DNA of 64,000 bases. It comes from Amphibalanus amphitrite. Lineage: Eukaryota; Arthropoda; Thecostraca; Balanomorpha; Balanidae. A program made the position numbers and the translations under genes. Positions within the stretch are counted from its first letter, which is position 1. Every line of letters starts with the position of its first letter. The DNA is taken from NCBI RefSeq assembly GCF_019059575.1, contig NW_024882719.1:124001-188000 (forward strand), written 5' to 3'. The notes beneath the pieces were generated by a model. It made no database searches and was not told the origin of the DNA. It saw only the letters and a program-made list of their open reading frames with translations. Of this stretch, positions 12,600 to 47,000 are shown piece after piece.

Positions 12600-13945
12600 C
12601 GAACGGGTTCGAAGGAAACTGCAATGGAGAACAAACATATACCACACTGGCGGAGACTGCAACGAAGGAGAGGCACATATCACACTGGAGACTGCAGTGA
12701 TGGACAAAAACGTACCACCAACAGAGACTTCAATGAAAGATAGACGCAACGAAAGATAGACACATATCGCACATTGGTGAATATTACAACGAAGGGCAGA
12801 CACAACACTGGTGGAGACTGCAACAAAGGGCAGACCAATAGCACACATTGGTGGAGACTGCAACGAAAGACAGATATATCACAGACGGAGACTGCAGCGC
12901 ATAATAAATACACATCACCAAAGGAGACTGCAACGAAGGACAAGAACATATCACTAGTGAAGGCTGAAAAGGACGCCCATTTAACTCAAATGGAGACTGC
13001 AACGAAGGACAGAAACATGTCACTAGTGAAATTTGCAGCGAAGGACAGACTCTTAGTGGAAACTGCACCGAGACAGATGCATACCACAAACCGGTGGAGG
13101 GAGTGCAATGAAGGACAGAAACATATTACTGGCGGAGACTTCAGACTGCAAAGGACACCCGCATCACATATTAGTGGGGACTGCAACAGAGAACCGTAAC
13201 ACAACTCAGTGGAGACTGCAACGGAGGACAGAGACGAAGCACACCTCAGTGGAGACTGCAACGGACACCTCAGTGGAGACTGCAACGGAGGACAGAAACG
13301 TAACACACCTCAGTGGAGACTGCAACGGAGGACAGAAACGTAACACACCTCAGTGCAGACTGCAACGGAGGACAGAACCGTAACACACCTCAGTGCAGAC
13401 TGCAACGGAGGACAGAAACGTAACACACCTCAGTGCAGACTGCAACGGAGGACCGAAACGTAACACATCTCAGTGGAGACTGCAACGGAGGACAGAAACG
13501 TAACACACCTCAGTGGAGACTGCAACGGAGGACAGAAACGTAACACACCTCAGTGGAGACTGCAACGGAGGACAGAAACGTAACACACCACAGTGGAGAC
13601 TGCAACGGAGGACAGAAACGTAACACACCTCAGTGGAGACTGCAACGGAGGACAGAAACGTAACACACCTCAGTGGAGACTGCAACGGAGGACATAAACG
13701 TAACACACCTCAGTGGAGACTGCAACGGAGGACAGACACATATCACTGGTGTAGACTGCAACAATGGAGACACATCACACACTAATGGAGACTATAACGA
13801 AAGACACACCCATATCACACACTAGGGAGACTTCAACGAAGAACAAACAAACCACTGATGAAGACTGAAACGAAGGACAGACATATCACACTGATGGATA
13901 CTGCAACGGAGGACGGACACACATCACGAGACTGCAACGAAAGAC
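12600..13945. repeat. 40-bp minisatellite with degenerate flanks
   Basis: The core (about 13196-13735) repeats a 40-bp unit, CAGTGGAGACTGCAACGGAG plus GACAGAAACGTAACACACCT, about 13 times with few changes. On both sides (12600-13195, 13736-13945) units are degenerate and of uneven spacing but keep GGAGACTGCAACGAAGGACA. The open frames across it are a by-product of the repeat. Confidence 0.93.
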
Positions 13946-15599
13946 ATAGTTTGCTTGCACAGTGCACACTGGTAGTGACTACATATTTCATTAACGCAGT
14001 ACCATTTATTTATATGGTACTTCAACATATTATCGAATCTAAACTTCTATAAATATTTCGACCTTTTAAAATGAGTCAGGCTTACTTATACGTGAAGTAT
14101 TTTTGTTATCTTGAATGTATAAGCTACTTGTCTTACCTACTCCTTACATATCGTCCTACATACTCAAAATATTTCACGCCAAGTCTCATCCCAGTAATCA
14201 TTCATAGTCATGAATATTCATCGACTCCCATCGCCTATCCTAATCACTGTTTACCTTTCTGCCGGTCAATGACCATAGTACGAAGGGTGGTATTCGATAA
14301 GGACCATGGCTATCACTATCTGGCCTGTTGACACTCACCGTCAAGTTCTCGGATTTCGAAAAGAAAGGATCATAGTGCAGCTTACGCGTATCCATGACCT
14401 TCAAAGACACTTGACTGTCAAAACAACGGCCCCTATCACTCCAGCCCATGCCACTATCTGTAACGAAAGAAAAATGACCTTTCTCCTGATGAAGGGTTGA
14501 GCTGATGGCGTAGTTGGGATGACAAATGGTCCTCGTCAGATGACCGGATGACCGCCCGTCGCCGCTGTGGGTTTTCACTAATGATCTCCCGGGTCGCCGA
14601 GTGAGGTACCTAGTAAACAATACTTCGGCGCCCTGGACAATTTTATTGGAAGGCATGGCCTAGGACATAAGTGCTATGGATGGAATAGGTGACTATAATG
14701 AGCGGCAAAACGAGTTTGAAACTTTATGTGTGATTAACTGATTATGGCACGAATCTCGTGTTCCACGGATACCTGAGGCTGCCTCTGGTGGGAAAATTGA
14801 CCTTCGTGGCTTCTGACAGCCTTCGATGAATTACCTGCTGTTTTTGTCTGGGACTTGTGGTTTTATTGGCTCCAAATTTTCCTAAAATGTATTGTCTTTG
14901 ATTGAAATACAGGGTCTAAATTTACAGACCTTTTGGTTTGCCTTTGATTAAAAGAAGGTCTGCTGAGTCTGTGCTGCACTGCCTCACCGATCTAACTGGA
15001 CCTGAAATTCCTTGATCGAACGTATAATAAGCCAGGGAGATAATCTCTAATCCCCAGCGCACAGTATCAGAGCCTAGACGGCTCTTGTTTGGCCGAACAA
15101 TATGGTCTCTGCACCGGACCGTATGGTTCCCGTCGGGCCGAGCCTGCCGCACCAGAAACTTTTTCTCCGGGCCGCTGTCGCACTAACTCGCTCCGGCGCC
15201 TTTGACGCCCCTGCACGCAAAAACGCCCGGCCAGCGTGCCAGCAGAGCCGCAGTTCCGTCGGGCGGAGAGGGATTGGACTGGGACCCGCATTCAACAGGC
15301 GCAGAGGGTCTCCCGTCGTTGGATAAAAATCTGGAAGTCGATGTATGTAGAGGACGGTGGCATTGAGAGCGGGAACGGGTGCCTCTGGCATTCCAACCGT
15401 GGTAGGATATCATCTCTGACAGCTCAGCTGATTGTGTTTCACACCGGGATAGTAAGCCGATGGCCAGCCAGAGGCGTTCGATGATAATTTTAGACGAGGG
15501 AGAAATACAGCAGAATGTAAACTTTTCAAATTTGATGAATTAATGAAAAAGAGTTGCAGCATAATGTATTATTGGGGAATCTACCTATTTTGAGCACAC
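13946..15599. other. Intergenic upstream of the ZP gene
   Basis: A 138-codon open frame on the minus strand (14240-14656) has no recognisable motif. Nothing else noticed. Confidence 0.5.
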
Positions 15600-15989
15600 A
15601 GCCGGCTCGTATCCCTCAGAAGCTATTCCTGGGTACGCCCCTGCACCACAGCCCTCCGTTGCCGCTGCACAGGCAGCCTGCCGCTGCCGGTGGGCTCCAT
15701 CGGCCGGTAGGTGGCGCTGCGCTCGCCGGCGGCGGAGCTCCACTCTTCCTTTCACCGTCGGTAGCGGCGGCAGTCGGCCGAGGATGGTGGTGCGGGTAGG
15801 CGTGTGGTCGCTGCGCCGCTGACCGGCGAGTCTCGCGCGCGTCGTCACCCCGGGAGGACGTGTCACGGAGCGTCCGGAGCGGAGCGGAGCTCACCGCCCC
15901 GTCGTGACTGGCCCACCGCGCCCCTGTCGAGGGCCAGCGCCGACCGATCCCGGACCCCGTAGCCGACCTTGACTCTCCGTGACGTCATC
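15600..15989 (+). promoter_or_regulatory. GC-rich presumed promoter and 5' UTR of the ZP gene
   Basis: A GC- and CpG-rich block lies immediately upstream of the proposed first exon, and a CRE-like TGACGTCA lies at 15980-15987 just before the ATG. I see no convincing TATA box. The assignment rests only on position and composition. Confidence 0.3.
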
Positions 15990-38604
<22,615 letters not shown>

Positions 38605-39510
38605 GCACTGAGCCGACGGCGCTCGGAACAGAGAAATGAGTGGAGTAGGTGGCGCTGCGCGTCTGTGAGGCGCTGGACAGATGGCGCGCAGGTAGCGGAC
38701 CGGGTCTGACGGTCACGAGGCATTTTGCGCTTCTGCCAACAAGATATTCTTCCTCGCGATCGCTGGAGACGTGTCTCTTGAATAACGGAGCCCAGGACGA
38801 GCTGAGGGACCTCGCACACCGCGACCAGCCCAGTGACAGTGAACTGAATGATATATGAGCTGACAGGCCGTTTGTCAGCAGCGCCGAGGTCGAAGCCTCC
38901 GTGCCAGTATCTGCCGCGCTGGGCCGCGAGCTGCTGCTATCACCCCTGTCTGCTATTTTTACCGAGTCAGTGTTTCACGTCCTCTCAGCTCGCTCGTGTA
39001 CTGCCGCCTGGGCTCCCTCGTTCTCGAGACGCGGCTGTTGGTAGCGGTTTGCGCCCCGCACGCTGACACTGCCCTCTGTTGGTGGATATGGCAGAACACG
39101 TCGGGGCACTGCCGCTACCTTCTCATAAACAATTCTCAATGGGTGGAGTGTCTGATCAGGCATTACCGCCTGTATTGAATGTGTGTGCGAGGCTAGATGA
39201 GTTATGTACGGCGTGTGTTCTACAGCGTTCCGTGTATGTTTTGTAGCGAAGGTGATATACAAGAGGCTGCAGTATGTTGCCTCTGTTCTCTGTATCTCAT
39301 TACCCTGCCACAATTCCTCTGCCGTTTACGTGCTAGTTTGTTGAGAGTCTTTGTGTGGATGAAGCGGACGTGCGTCTTATGCCAGTGCAGTTATTGCAAT
39401 GTGTACGCCAAATGATGGGCATCGAAGGGGTACTCATTCCCCGGTCTATTTAGTGTGTCACTGTAGATATCCATTTGCTAATGTTGAAATAAATACTGTA
39501 AGGTTTCATA
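38605..39510 (+). other. Probable 3' UTR of the ZP gene with poly(A) signal
   Basis: No coding sequence continues after the TAG. A canonical AATAAA lies at 39488-39493, followed by a T-rich stretch. It is the first clear signal I noticed downstream, giving a 3' UTR of about 0.9 kb. The length is inferred. Confidence 0.45.
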
Positions 39511-39589
39511 TTATTTCTATGACATCAGTCACCAGCCGCGGTATGAGGAAATACCAATAGAAGGTTGGTTACGGTAGTTGTTCGTGTTT

Positions 39590-40319
39590 TTTTTTTCGGT
39601 CTAACGAAAGCATTCGACCGAAAGCAAGAAAGAGAGACATTGGGCGATCCCCACTGTGAATCCTCGCAGTGGCTGAGCCCATCCTAATGGAACGTGACTC
39701 GGGAGGGGCCTAGCAAGACAAGCTACTCAGCTACTCGGTCGTTCCAGAAGGACGTGCTCTCAATTTGTCTTCCTTCACAGGTGTCTAGGCAGAGGGCGAC
39801 CGTCAGTCCCGATACATTAGTGCGAACAAGGATGCATAACTTATGTTAGTAGGGCTATATGTAAGTACCTATCAAGACTTGCACTTTCGGTCTAGCGAAA
39901 CCTTTGTGGGTATGTGTAAGGGACGAAAGGATTTTAGGAATTAGAGGGAAGACATTGATCTGGTCACAGGTCAGCTCCATCCCCATGGTGCTGCAGTGCC
40001 GGGACTGAGCTCATACAGGGGACTTTGGACAGGCCTCCCAGCCCCGCTAACGGTCATACCACCGCACATCGGCCTGCTCCTGAGAAGCTTTTGGGTTAGA
40101 CTCTTTCGGTCCGACGAGGCCATTTCAAAGCCGGAAGGATGCTAGGAATTAGGAGGAGACATTGGTCTGGGCGGGCACCCTGGTGCTCCGTCAGGGCTAA
40201 GCCCATCCATCGTGGACAGGCCACCCAGTCCCCAGACGGTCACCGCCCCCGGATACGGATCTGCTCATAGGGGAGCTACCCATGTGGGATAAAGGTGACC
40301 GTCCAGCCCGGAACAGGGT
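39590..40319. repeat. Degenerate long-period tandem repeat
   Basis: Three diverged units start near 39597, 39888 and 40108 with TTTCGGTC(T/C)(A/G)ACGA-like text, followed by GGAATTAG(A/G)GGGA and GACATTG(A/G)TCTGG and by CAGCCC-type text. The unit is roughly 220-290 bp. The array continues after the inserted 40.3-kb element to about 41480 (CGTCCAGCCCGAATCAGAG). Confidence 0.55.
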
Positions 40320-40323
40320 TTAA

Positions 40324-41311
40324 CCCTATTCCTGGCGGGGGGGGGGGCCTCAGGAGCCCCCCCCGGAGGTTTTTTGGTTATTTCTCCCAAACGCGTTGAG
40401 CTAGGAAGCTCAAATTTTCTGACTTTTCCTAAAAGGCTTCTACGCAACATGTCTGAAAATTTTGAGTTGATCTGACCTCAGGTCAGGTCACCAGAGGCGG
40501 TTTGGTGACCCTACCTCAGAAAAGTTTGCAATCACGCCAGAGCTAGAGTTTTTGACCGATCAATTTCTTCTCTTCAGGCTTTAGTAAGGGTACCAGTATG
40601 TGCAATTTGTATATCTCGGAATTTTGATATCGGTGACCTAAGGTCAGGTCAGTTTCGCGACCTCCCCATTATAAGTCAATGGGGGAAAATCAACTCCCTG
40701 TTTTTACCACTAAAACGGGTCGGAATGGCCCCATATACCATACATGACTTCATATACGATCAACCTTCACTACCTTGAGGTCTGTTTTGCTGTTGGGCAG
40801 CTGTGAGGTCATGTGACGTCATCAAAGGTCACCAAAGGTTTTTGGCCAATAACTCCGTACAGGAACAAGATACAGACGCATGGATGATCTCATTGTGTTC
40901 AGCTCGTCAAGACGCATCGAATGATATATATGATGACCTCGAGGTCACGTGACCTGAGGTCAACCTTTGACCTTGACCTTTCGAGGTCAACATAAATATC
41001 ATTCGATGCGGATTGACGAGAGGATCACGATGATGCCCTTAGTTTGTTCCTATCTTGACTAATTCGAAAGTTATTCAAGAAAAACTCTCTCCATATCTAG
41101 CGCCGCCATTTTGACTTTTTCGACCCCTGTGACGTCATCTTTGACCTGACCTGAAAATGACCTTTGTAAAAATTGTAGATCTTGACCGTGCGTATCCGAT
41201 GCCGTCTACCGTTTGTCGCTGCGATGTGTAGTTTTTGAGATCTGAAGGGGGGGCCGAATCGGCCCCCCCCCCGCCAGTTTCTTGTCCCGGCGGAGCCCGC
41301 CAGGAATAGGG
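40324..41311 (+). mobile_element. piggyBac-like non-autonomous element, AGGTCA family 4
   Basis: TTAA at 40320-40323 and 41312-41315 flanks tips CCCTATTCCTGGCGG and CCGCCAGGAATAGGG. Poly-G/poly-C hairpins lie inside both ends. The right end has the extra spacer (CGCCAG, about 20 nt, CGCCAG). The core aligns with the 5.3-kb element but the tips differ. A long internal inverted repeat spans 40903-41020, with arms containing CGCATCGAATGATAT and its complement, joined by AGGTCA half-sites. It sits inside a degenerate tandem repeat, so a sister unit at about 41401-41440 serves as an approximate empty site. Confidence 0.85.
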
Positions 41312-41315
41312 TTAA

Positions 41316-41480
41316 GGTGTGGATGAGAAATATTCGACTTTCTTGAGGATGGAAACTATTAGATGGAGGTCCTGAGCAGCTACTCAACTCGGATGAAGGT
41401 GATCGTCCAGCCCGAATCAGAGATTAGGGGCATGGAGGAGAAGGATTTAGCCGTCCTGAATCCTGAGGATGGAAAAGATG
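41316..41480. repeat. Continuation of the degenerate tandem repeat past the inserted element
   Basis: It contains GGTGATCGTCCAGCCCGAAT, parallel to GGTGACCGTCCAGCCCGGAA just before the element at 40.3 kb, and GAGGATGGAAA twice. It is the same array interrupted by the insertion. Confidence 0.5.
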
Positions 41481-42318
41481 GAACGGTTCCCTCAATTTTG
41501 CTGCACCTTTACATACCAATACGGGTTCAAAACTAAATTTATCAATGGGCAATAACAATATTTCTAGACCATAGACCATAATGCAGCGTCTACTGCGTAT
41601 GCCTCTCGTTGCACCAAACAACGCATGCCTACAGATGGCGCCACATTTGCAGGCTAGGTCACCAAAATGTACCAGATGCTGCTGCACTGCCTGGCTAGCT
41701 GCGGCATGCAGATGGCGCCATGTTCGCTGATTGAAGTCTCCAATGATAGGAAAACGCTGGGTTGCAGAATGCAGATGGCGCTAGTTATATCATCACCAGT
41801 AACTAAAGGCAGCTCTGGGCGGGTCCGTCAAGGCATCCCATATTCAGCCCGGATTCAGCCCAGATTCGGATTTTGGGACGCCTCGGATGCACTTGAAAGT
41901 GACACACAACATAACCCTTGCAGTGTGGAATACGTGACTCAATTTTTTGTGTCAATCTTTGCCGTTTGACATAAAGGTACGAGCTCAACAAAGGACAATA
42001 ACCCCCAAAATCTGCACAGCAGATTGTGGCCGGTGAAGCCAGAGTGCTGAACAACGGGCACCAACGGCGACTCGCCAGGACCTGGACCTACTTTACCATT
42101 ATCGATAAGGGTCACGCGCTGACCTTAGGCCATTGGGGTCGGGTAGAAAACCTTTGCACAACAGCATTAGCGCATAGTGTATTACAGCATCTAGTATAAT
42201 AAATGTAATTCATTACACCACGGTAAAACGTTTCAATGAGGATGCTATCCAGCCCTCATCTACAAGGTGGGGTGTCAGCGAGAGAACTTCCCGATTGGCT
42301 CGTAACCTTAGTATATTC
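41481..42318. other. Intergenic with three AGATGGCGC motifs
   Basis: CAGATGGCGC(C/T)A occurs three times between 41630 and 41785. No gene seen. Confidence 0.5.
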
Positions 42319-42322
42319 TTAA

Positions 42323-43221
42323 CCCTCGCATGTGTGCGGCGTTTTCCAGCTTCTAATGTGTAGGGGGGGGGGGGGGTCGGTTGGACCCCCCTTGCCGTTT
42401 GGCCCCTGATCGAGCTAGAGCTTCGCGGAAAAAACGAGCGTGTTGCCCGTGACGAGAGGAAGCCGATGATACCCAATTTTAATGTCCTAGGTCATTGGTT
42501 GACCTTCCAGGTCAGGTCAATGACCCAAAGTCGGGAAAATCGGGACCTATTAGAAAGTCGTAAAGTGTGGCTGCTAAGGGGTTTTTCGGGGTGCTGATCA
42601 CGAAAATCGTGTTAGTTTTGATCACAGATGATGTCTTTAAGCATTTAGACCAGGTCTCGGGTCAGGCCAGGTCAGGTCAATCAGTAGGCGTCGTGACGTG
42701 TATTCGTAGTACGTGTCAACCGCCTCTGACAGCTTCGTAACATGTTACGAAGGCACCGAAACTACTTCGTAAATGTTCAAATGCTTGCTAAATTCGAATT
42801 CAGCTCCAAAAACTAGCCTAGAAACATGTAAAACTCGAAAAAGTGAACCGAGGTCACCCGAGGTCACCAAAGGTCAATGACCTGACCTGACCTTCAGATG
42901 ACCTTGACACCCACCCTAATGCATGGGAGCAACATCAAATCACATGTTTGAACGTTTGAAACCACGAAAAGCTTGCAAACGCGCGGCTAATGCGAGCCGA
43001 CGTACGCCGAATCGCGATTCCGGCCAAACATGGTCTCGGAAAAGAGGTCACAGGTCAAAGGTCATTTGGGTCAGGGTCATGAAATTTTCAGGGTAGGTGT
43101 CAAATTGATCAATGCGAGGGTACTGAAAGTTTCGTCGCGATCGGCCGCTTTTTACGCGAGTTATTTGCGAAAAACCATGGGGGGGTCCATCCGACCCCCC
43201 CCCCCCCTACACATGCGAGGG
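42323..43221 (+). mobile_element. piggyBac-like non-autonomous element, AGGTCA family 1, copy B
   Basis: It has the same orientation, tips, left-end spacer and central palindrome (42733-42752) as the 3.0-kb copy and is nearly identical along its length; differences are mainly G/C-run lengths, a few substitutions and a short insertion near 42910. TTAA lies at 42319-42322 and 43222-43225. The high identity of two copies 39 kb apart suggests recent mobility. Confidence 0.87.
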
Positions 43222-43400
43222 TTAAATATCTTAGTTTATCAAGTTAAACTTCAGCAACGCGGAAGCACAATCGATGCAAATCAAGCCTAACGGGTCAAGG
43301 TTATGGTATAATAAAAAGGTCCCAAAAGACTGCAAGTCATGTTCATTGTTCAATCAAATAGTCGACATAGTACCAGTATAACGCCTTTTGGGGCGACTAA

Positions 43401-44066
43401 CGGAGCGAGCGAGAGGGTGAGCCTTGCACGTGCGAAATTTCGAGGGGGTACCTCCAGCTGACTTGTACACGGCACCCTACTAACCGGTCTCTAGCGATGT
43501 GCCAAATTTGAGCATAATCGGCCCAGCCGTTCTCGAGATCTGGAAGCGGCACCCTGCACGTGCGCACGTGCAAAATGGGTCCCAACTGACTTTTGCACTG
43601 CACCCTACTAACCGGTCCCTAACCATGTACCAAATTTGAGCGCCATCGGTCCAGCCGTTCTCGAGATCTGGAATCGACCCCTGCACGTGCGCACGTGCAG
43701 CAGCACCCCAACTCTGGCACATGGATATGCATTGCCTAGTGGGTGCCTAGCTACATGCCAACTTTCAGCGCAATCGGCCAAGTAGTTACCGAGATATTGC
43801 AACAATTACAAAAGTGACACCTCTTCGTTTTGCACGTGGCACGTGCATAAGGGGTCACCCACATGCATCGGGAATAGTCCAATACTTGGTAGAAGGAATG
43901 AAGCTACCCTACAAAAATTACCGCATGTAAATCGGTCAAGTGGTTGCTGAGATATAAGCGTCGCAAAAGCGTGACCACGGCCGGCCGGCCGGCCGGCCGG
44001 CCGGCCGCTCATACTCAGAAATTTCCGTTAATCTAAGGAAAGACTACGCTCGCTTCGCTCGCTCCG
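43401..44066. mobile_element. Element with CGGAGCGAGCGA ends and tandem units
   Basis: The inverted ends are CGGAGCGAGCGA on the left and the complement of CGGAGCGAGCGAAGCGAGCG on the right. Inside are four diverged tandem units of about 125-145 bp, each starting near TGCACGTGCGCACGTGCA and ending near CAGCCGTTCTCGAGATCTGG or a decayed form. A CCGG tract lies at about 43977-44008. No coding region. Confidence 0.65.
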
Positions 44067-47000
44067 TAACAACATGCGCTATAAAGTCAAACAGCTGAAA
44101 TCAGGGCTAGCACACAATAAAAACTCGGAGCATCAAACACTGGAACGTCCAAGATGAGAAGGCATGTGTCTCTGCGCTAGTGCGCTCATGTAAGGCACGC
44201 TGCCTTCCACCCGAAGATGTGTCCAAACAAGGCCAAGCCCGCTATGACGGAGGGTTTCTTTGCCTGCGTTGTAATGCATATGAGCGCTTTAACCGATCAG
44301 CTCATTTCTGGCGAACTATCGCACCCAGCATCCGCATGCGTGCTTTCTGCGTTTGCTGCATGGGTGTCAATCAACACTGATTAGTGATCACCTACAGTCC
44401 ACAGCAGAAGTAATGTGGGGTTTCAGTCATGGGTATGTTCTGCTTCTGAAGCTTAGGAACGATTAGCCAGACTACAATGAAACTTTGAATGTAGCTTACA
44501 TATATGTATCGTCACGTTTGCAGCTGCAACTTTAGCTATTGACATCTTCTTTTCGATCACTCCGCATTAAACAATCGCCAGTCAAAGCCAACCGTTAAGA
44601 TTGGTAAAACCCTACATTACTTTAGCGGTGGGCTGTACCTACTACCTTTGAAACAAAGAGTTTGCTTTGTTTCTCTGAAAATGGACAGTGGGCACACTTC
44701 AATTATGCAACGACCTATGCCTACAGTAGCTCCTTCTTCCTTTATAACCCCCTAACTTTTATCCATGAATCAATTAATTTCATGCTGTCGCGCAACTATA
44801 TACAAATGAATACAACTGTCCTGTGATAAGTCACATTCGATTATTAGGAATGTCAATGTTCACATTAGCATCAAATGTCCACAGTCGCTAAACTCACAGG
44901 CTCTTGTACAATATGTAAATTAATGTGCATTAGGCAACACATACCCATTGGTCATAGGCATTTTTTCAAAGGCCTTACGTGACGGTCATTTGCACTGGTC
45001 ACCTGACCTGTGGGCTGCAACATTCCGGTCATCAATCCCACACCACGTGACAGACAGGGCCCACGCTGACACGGAGAAACCACGTGATGTATCTCATGGT
45101 ACACCGCCAGTACAGAGAAGAGCGCCAGGTATGTCCGCTGCACGGTCGTCCCCGGAAATTCCATTAGGTCACCCGACCGGAAAGCAAACTTCCCCGGGGT
45201 GAGAAAGGTCGCAACATCTCAAGGCCGTCACGCACAGTAGCGTTAGCACGTTCAGTCAGACACCCCTGACATTAGGACATCTTGGCTCGCGGTGATTCAT
45301 GCAAACTGTTTCGGGAAACACATTTGGGTGAGTACTTGGCTGGCTGTGGATGAGAGCAGCACGAGTTGGATGGATGTGAAGCAACTTCTCCTCCTAGCTA
45401 GAAGCCGTCATCAGCGGGCTTGGTGTGAATTAGAATTAGTCCAAACCTGAAGGTCAGCTATATGGTAAGTGGGAAAAGTAGCACCTTGCCATGCTACAAC
45501 TCCCGGCACCACTACTTCCCTGCACAGTCATACAACACCATCAATCAGCTGACGCAACAACACAAGTGACACCAAGTTCGCATTCAGAGCCTCTGTCATA
45601 GCCTCTGTCAGCTTACACAGACACTGTCACATGACTCTGCAGTCAGCTGACACAGTTAGTTTCTGTCACATGACGCAAGTCAGGTCGACCAAGGGCGGGT
45701 CAGTGTGCCCGGCTCAGTTAGAAGACGCCCCATGAGCTCCAAGGGGTGGCATGGATTGCAAAACTGACCGCATTCGGGTCCCAAAGTCAATGGAACCCCA
45801 ACCGGTTCTTACATTGCAGGAGTACGATATATTATGACGTTTGAAAAGGGATAGAGGACCAGAGCAGATCAAGAATGTATCGTAAGAAAGTGTAGAATGT
45901 GGCTGGCTAAATAACCATTTAGTTTATTGCGAAAAAATGAATGCTATTTCTTATCAGTGACAAACTTCGATTGAGGTTCATGACCTCACTGGAAGTATGA
46001 ATAAAGCCAATCAGGGTGCATCGTCAGCACTAGCAAATAAATCAAAATATATGCGTCCGTAATCGTTAGTTACATTGCAGCAAACACAATTTGTAATTGT
46101 TATTACCTATCACCTCACCCGTTAGGCCAGGCCTGATTTGATTTTGAATATTCTCGAAAACTGGAATTTTATGTTTTAAGTTGATAAAAGGAACGTTTGG
46201 GAATGTATGAAAGCTCAGCCAATATCGTAGACGTCTGAAAATAATATGTGCATATTTAAATATCGTACCTTCTCCAGCTACGAGCCGTGAGAAGCACACG
46301 CTGTTTTGGAGGGCGTGTCGAATGCGTGCGCCTCTGAGCACAGGGTGCTTGTTACAAGGCACATTTTCCGCGAGCATCGCAGACGTTAATTGTTCGTCGT
46401 CACGCATCTGTTTTCACTTTCACTGCATGTCCGTGCAGTGTGTATGGTTTACAGACTGGGATCATATGTTAACGGACGAGATCATATGTCGACGACACTA
46501 GGATCATCTTCACGGCCTTTAGACTCATGTCTGTCCAGCTCGACCCAATTTGAAAGTGAATCAGGATCTCATCACCGTCCGCCGAGAAGGGCATCGGCTG
46601 TTGTAAGCAGGCTTAACCCTAACCAGCCATGTGTAACCGTTATGAGAAGAGCGGGGAGAGCGGCAATGAGGAAAACACGAATGGCTGCGAGTTCGCATTT
46701 CGTTTTCGGTGACACGTGTGAGCCGCATTCAGAGCACGGGAACGTCTCTGTCGACACAGCCATTGTGCCGAAACCGGGCGTCGTCTCGCGGCGGGTTACT
46801 AGACAGTGTCGCCAGGGCGTGTCAGACAGGGTATTCACGGGACGCCGTGACTGCCCGGCGTCTCGCCAACTCTCCCGCGACCTGACCCCGGGGTCACGCC
46901 GAGGTCACAGCGGTCGAAAGTCTCCCCTTTCCTGCCGTGACATCATCGGGACGGGCTGACCGTGTCCGCAGAGCGTCCATCGTGACTTCCGCCCTCTCCG

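Noticed and set aside
12774-13706. Open frames of up to 141 codons on both strands across the 12.6-13.9 kb region
   Set aside because: They arise from the 40-bp minisatellite; both strands are open and the text simply follows the repeat.
13196-13735. Possible CRISPR-like array
   Set aside because: The units are contiguous with no unique spacers, in an animal genome; it is a minisatellite.
46390-46959. 189-codon open frame
   Set aside because: Low-information Arg/Ser-rich translation with no motif, overlapping a frame on the opposite strand; probably chance.
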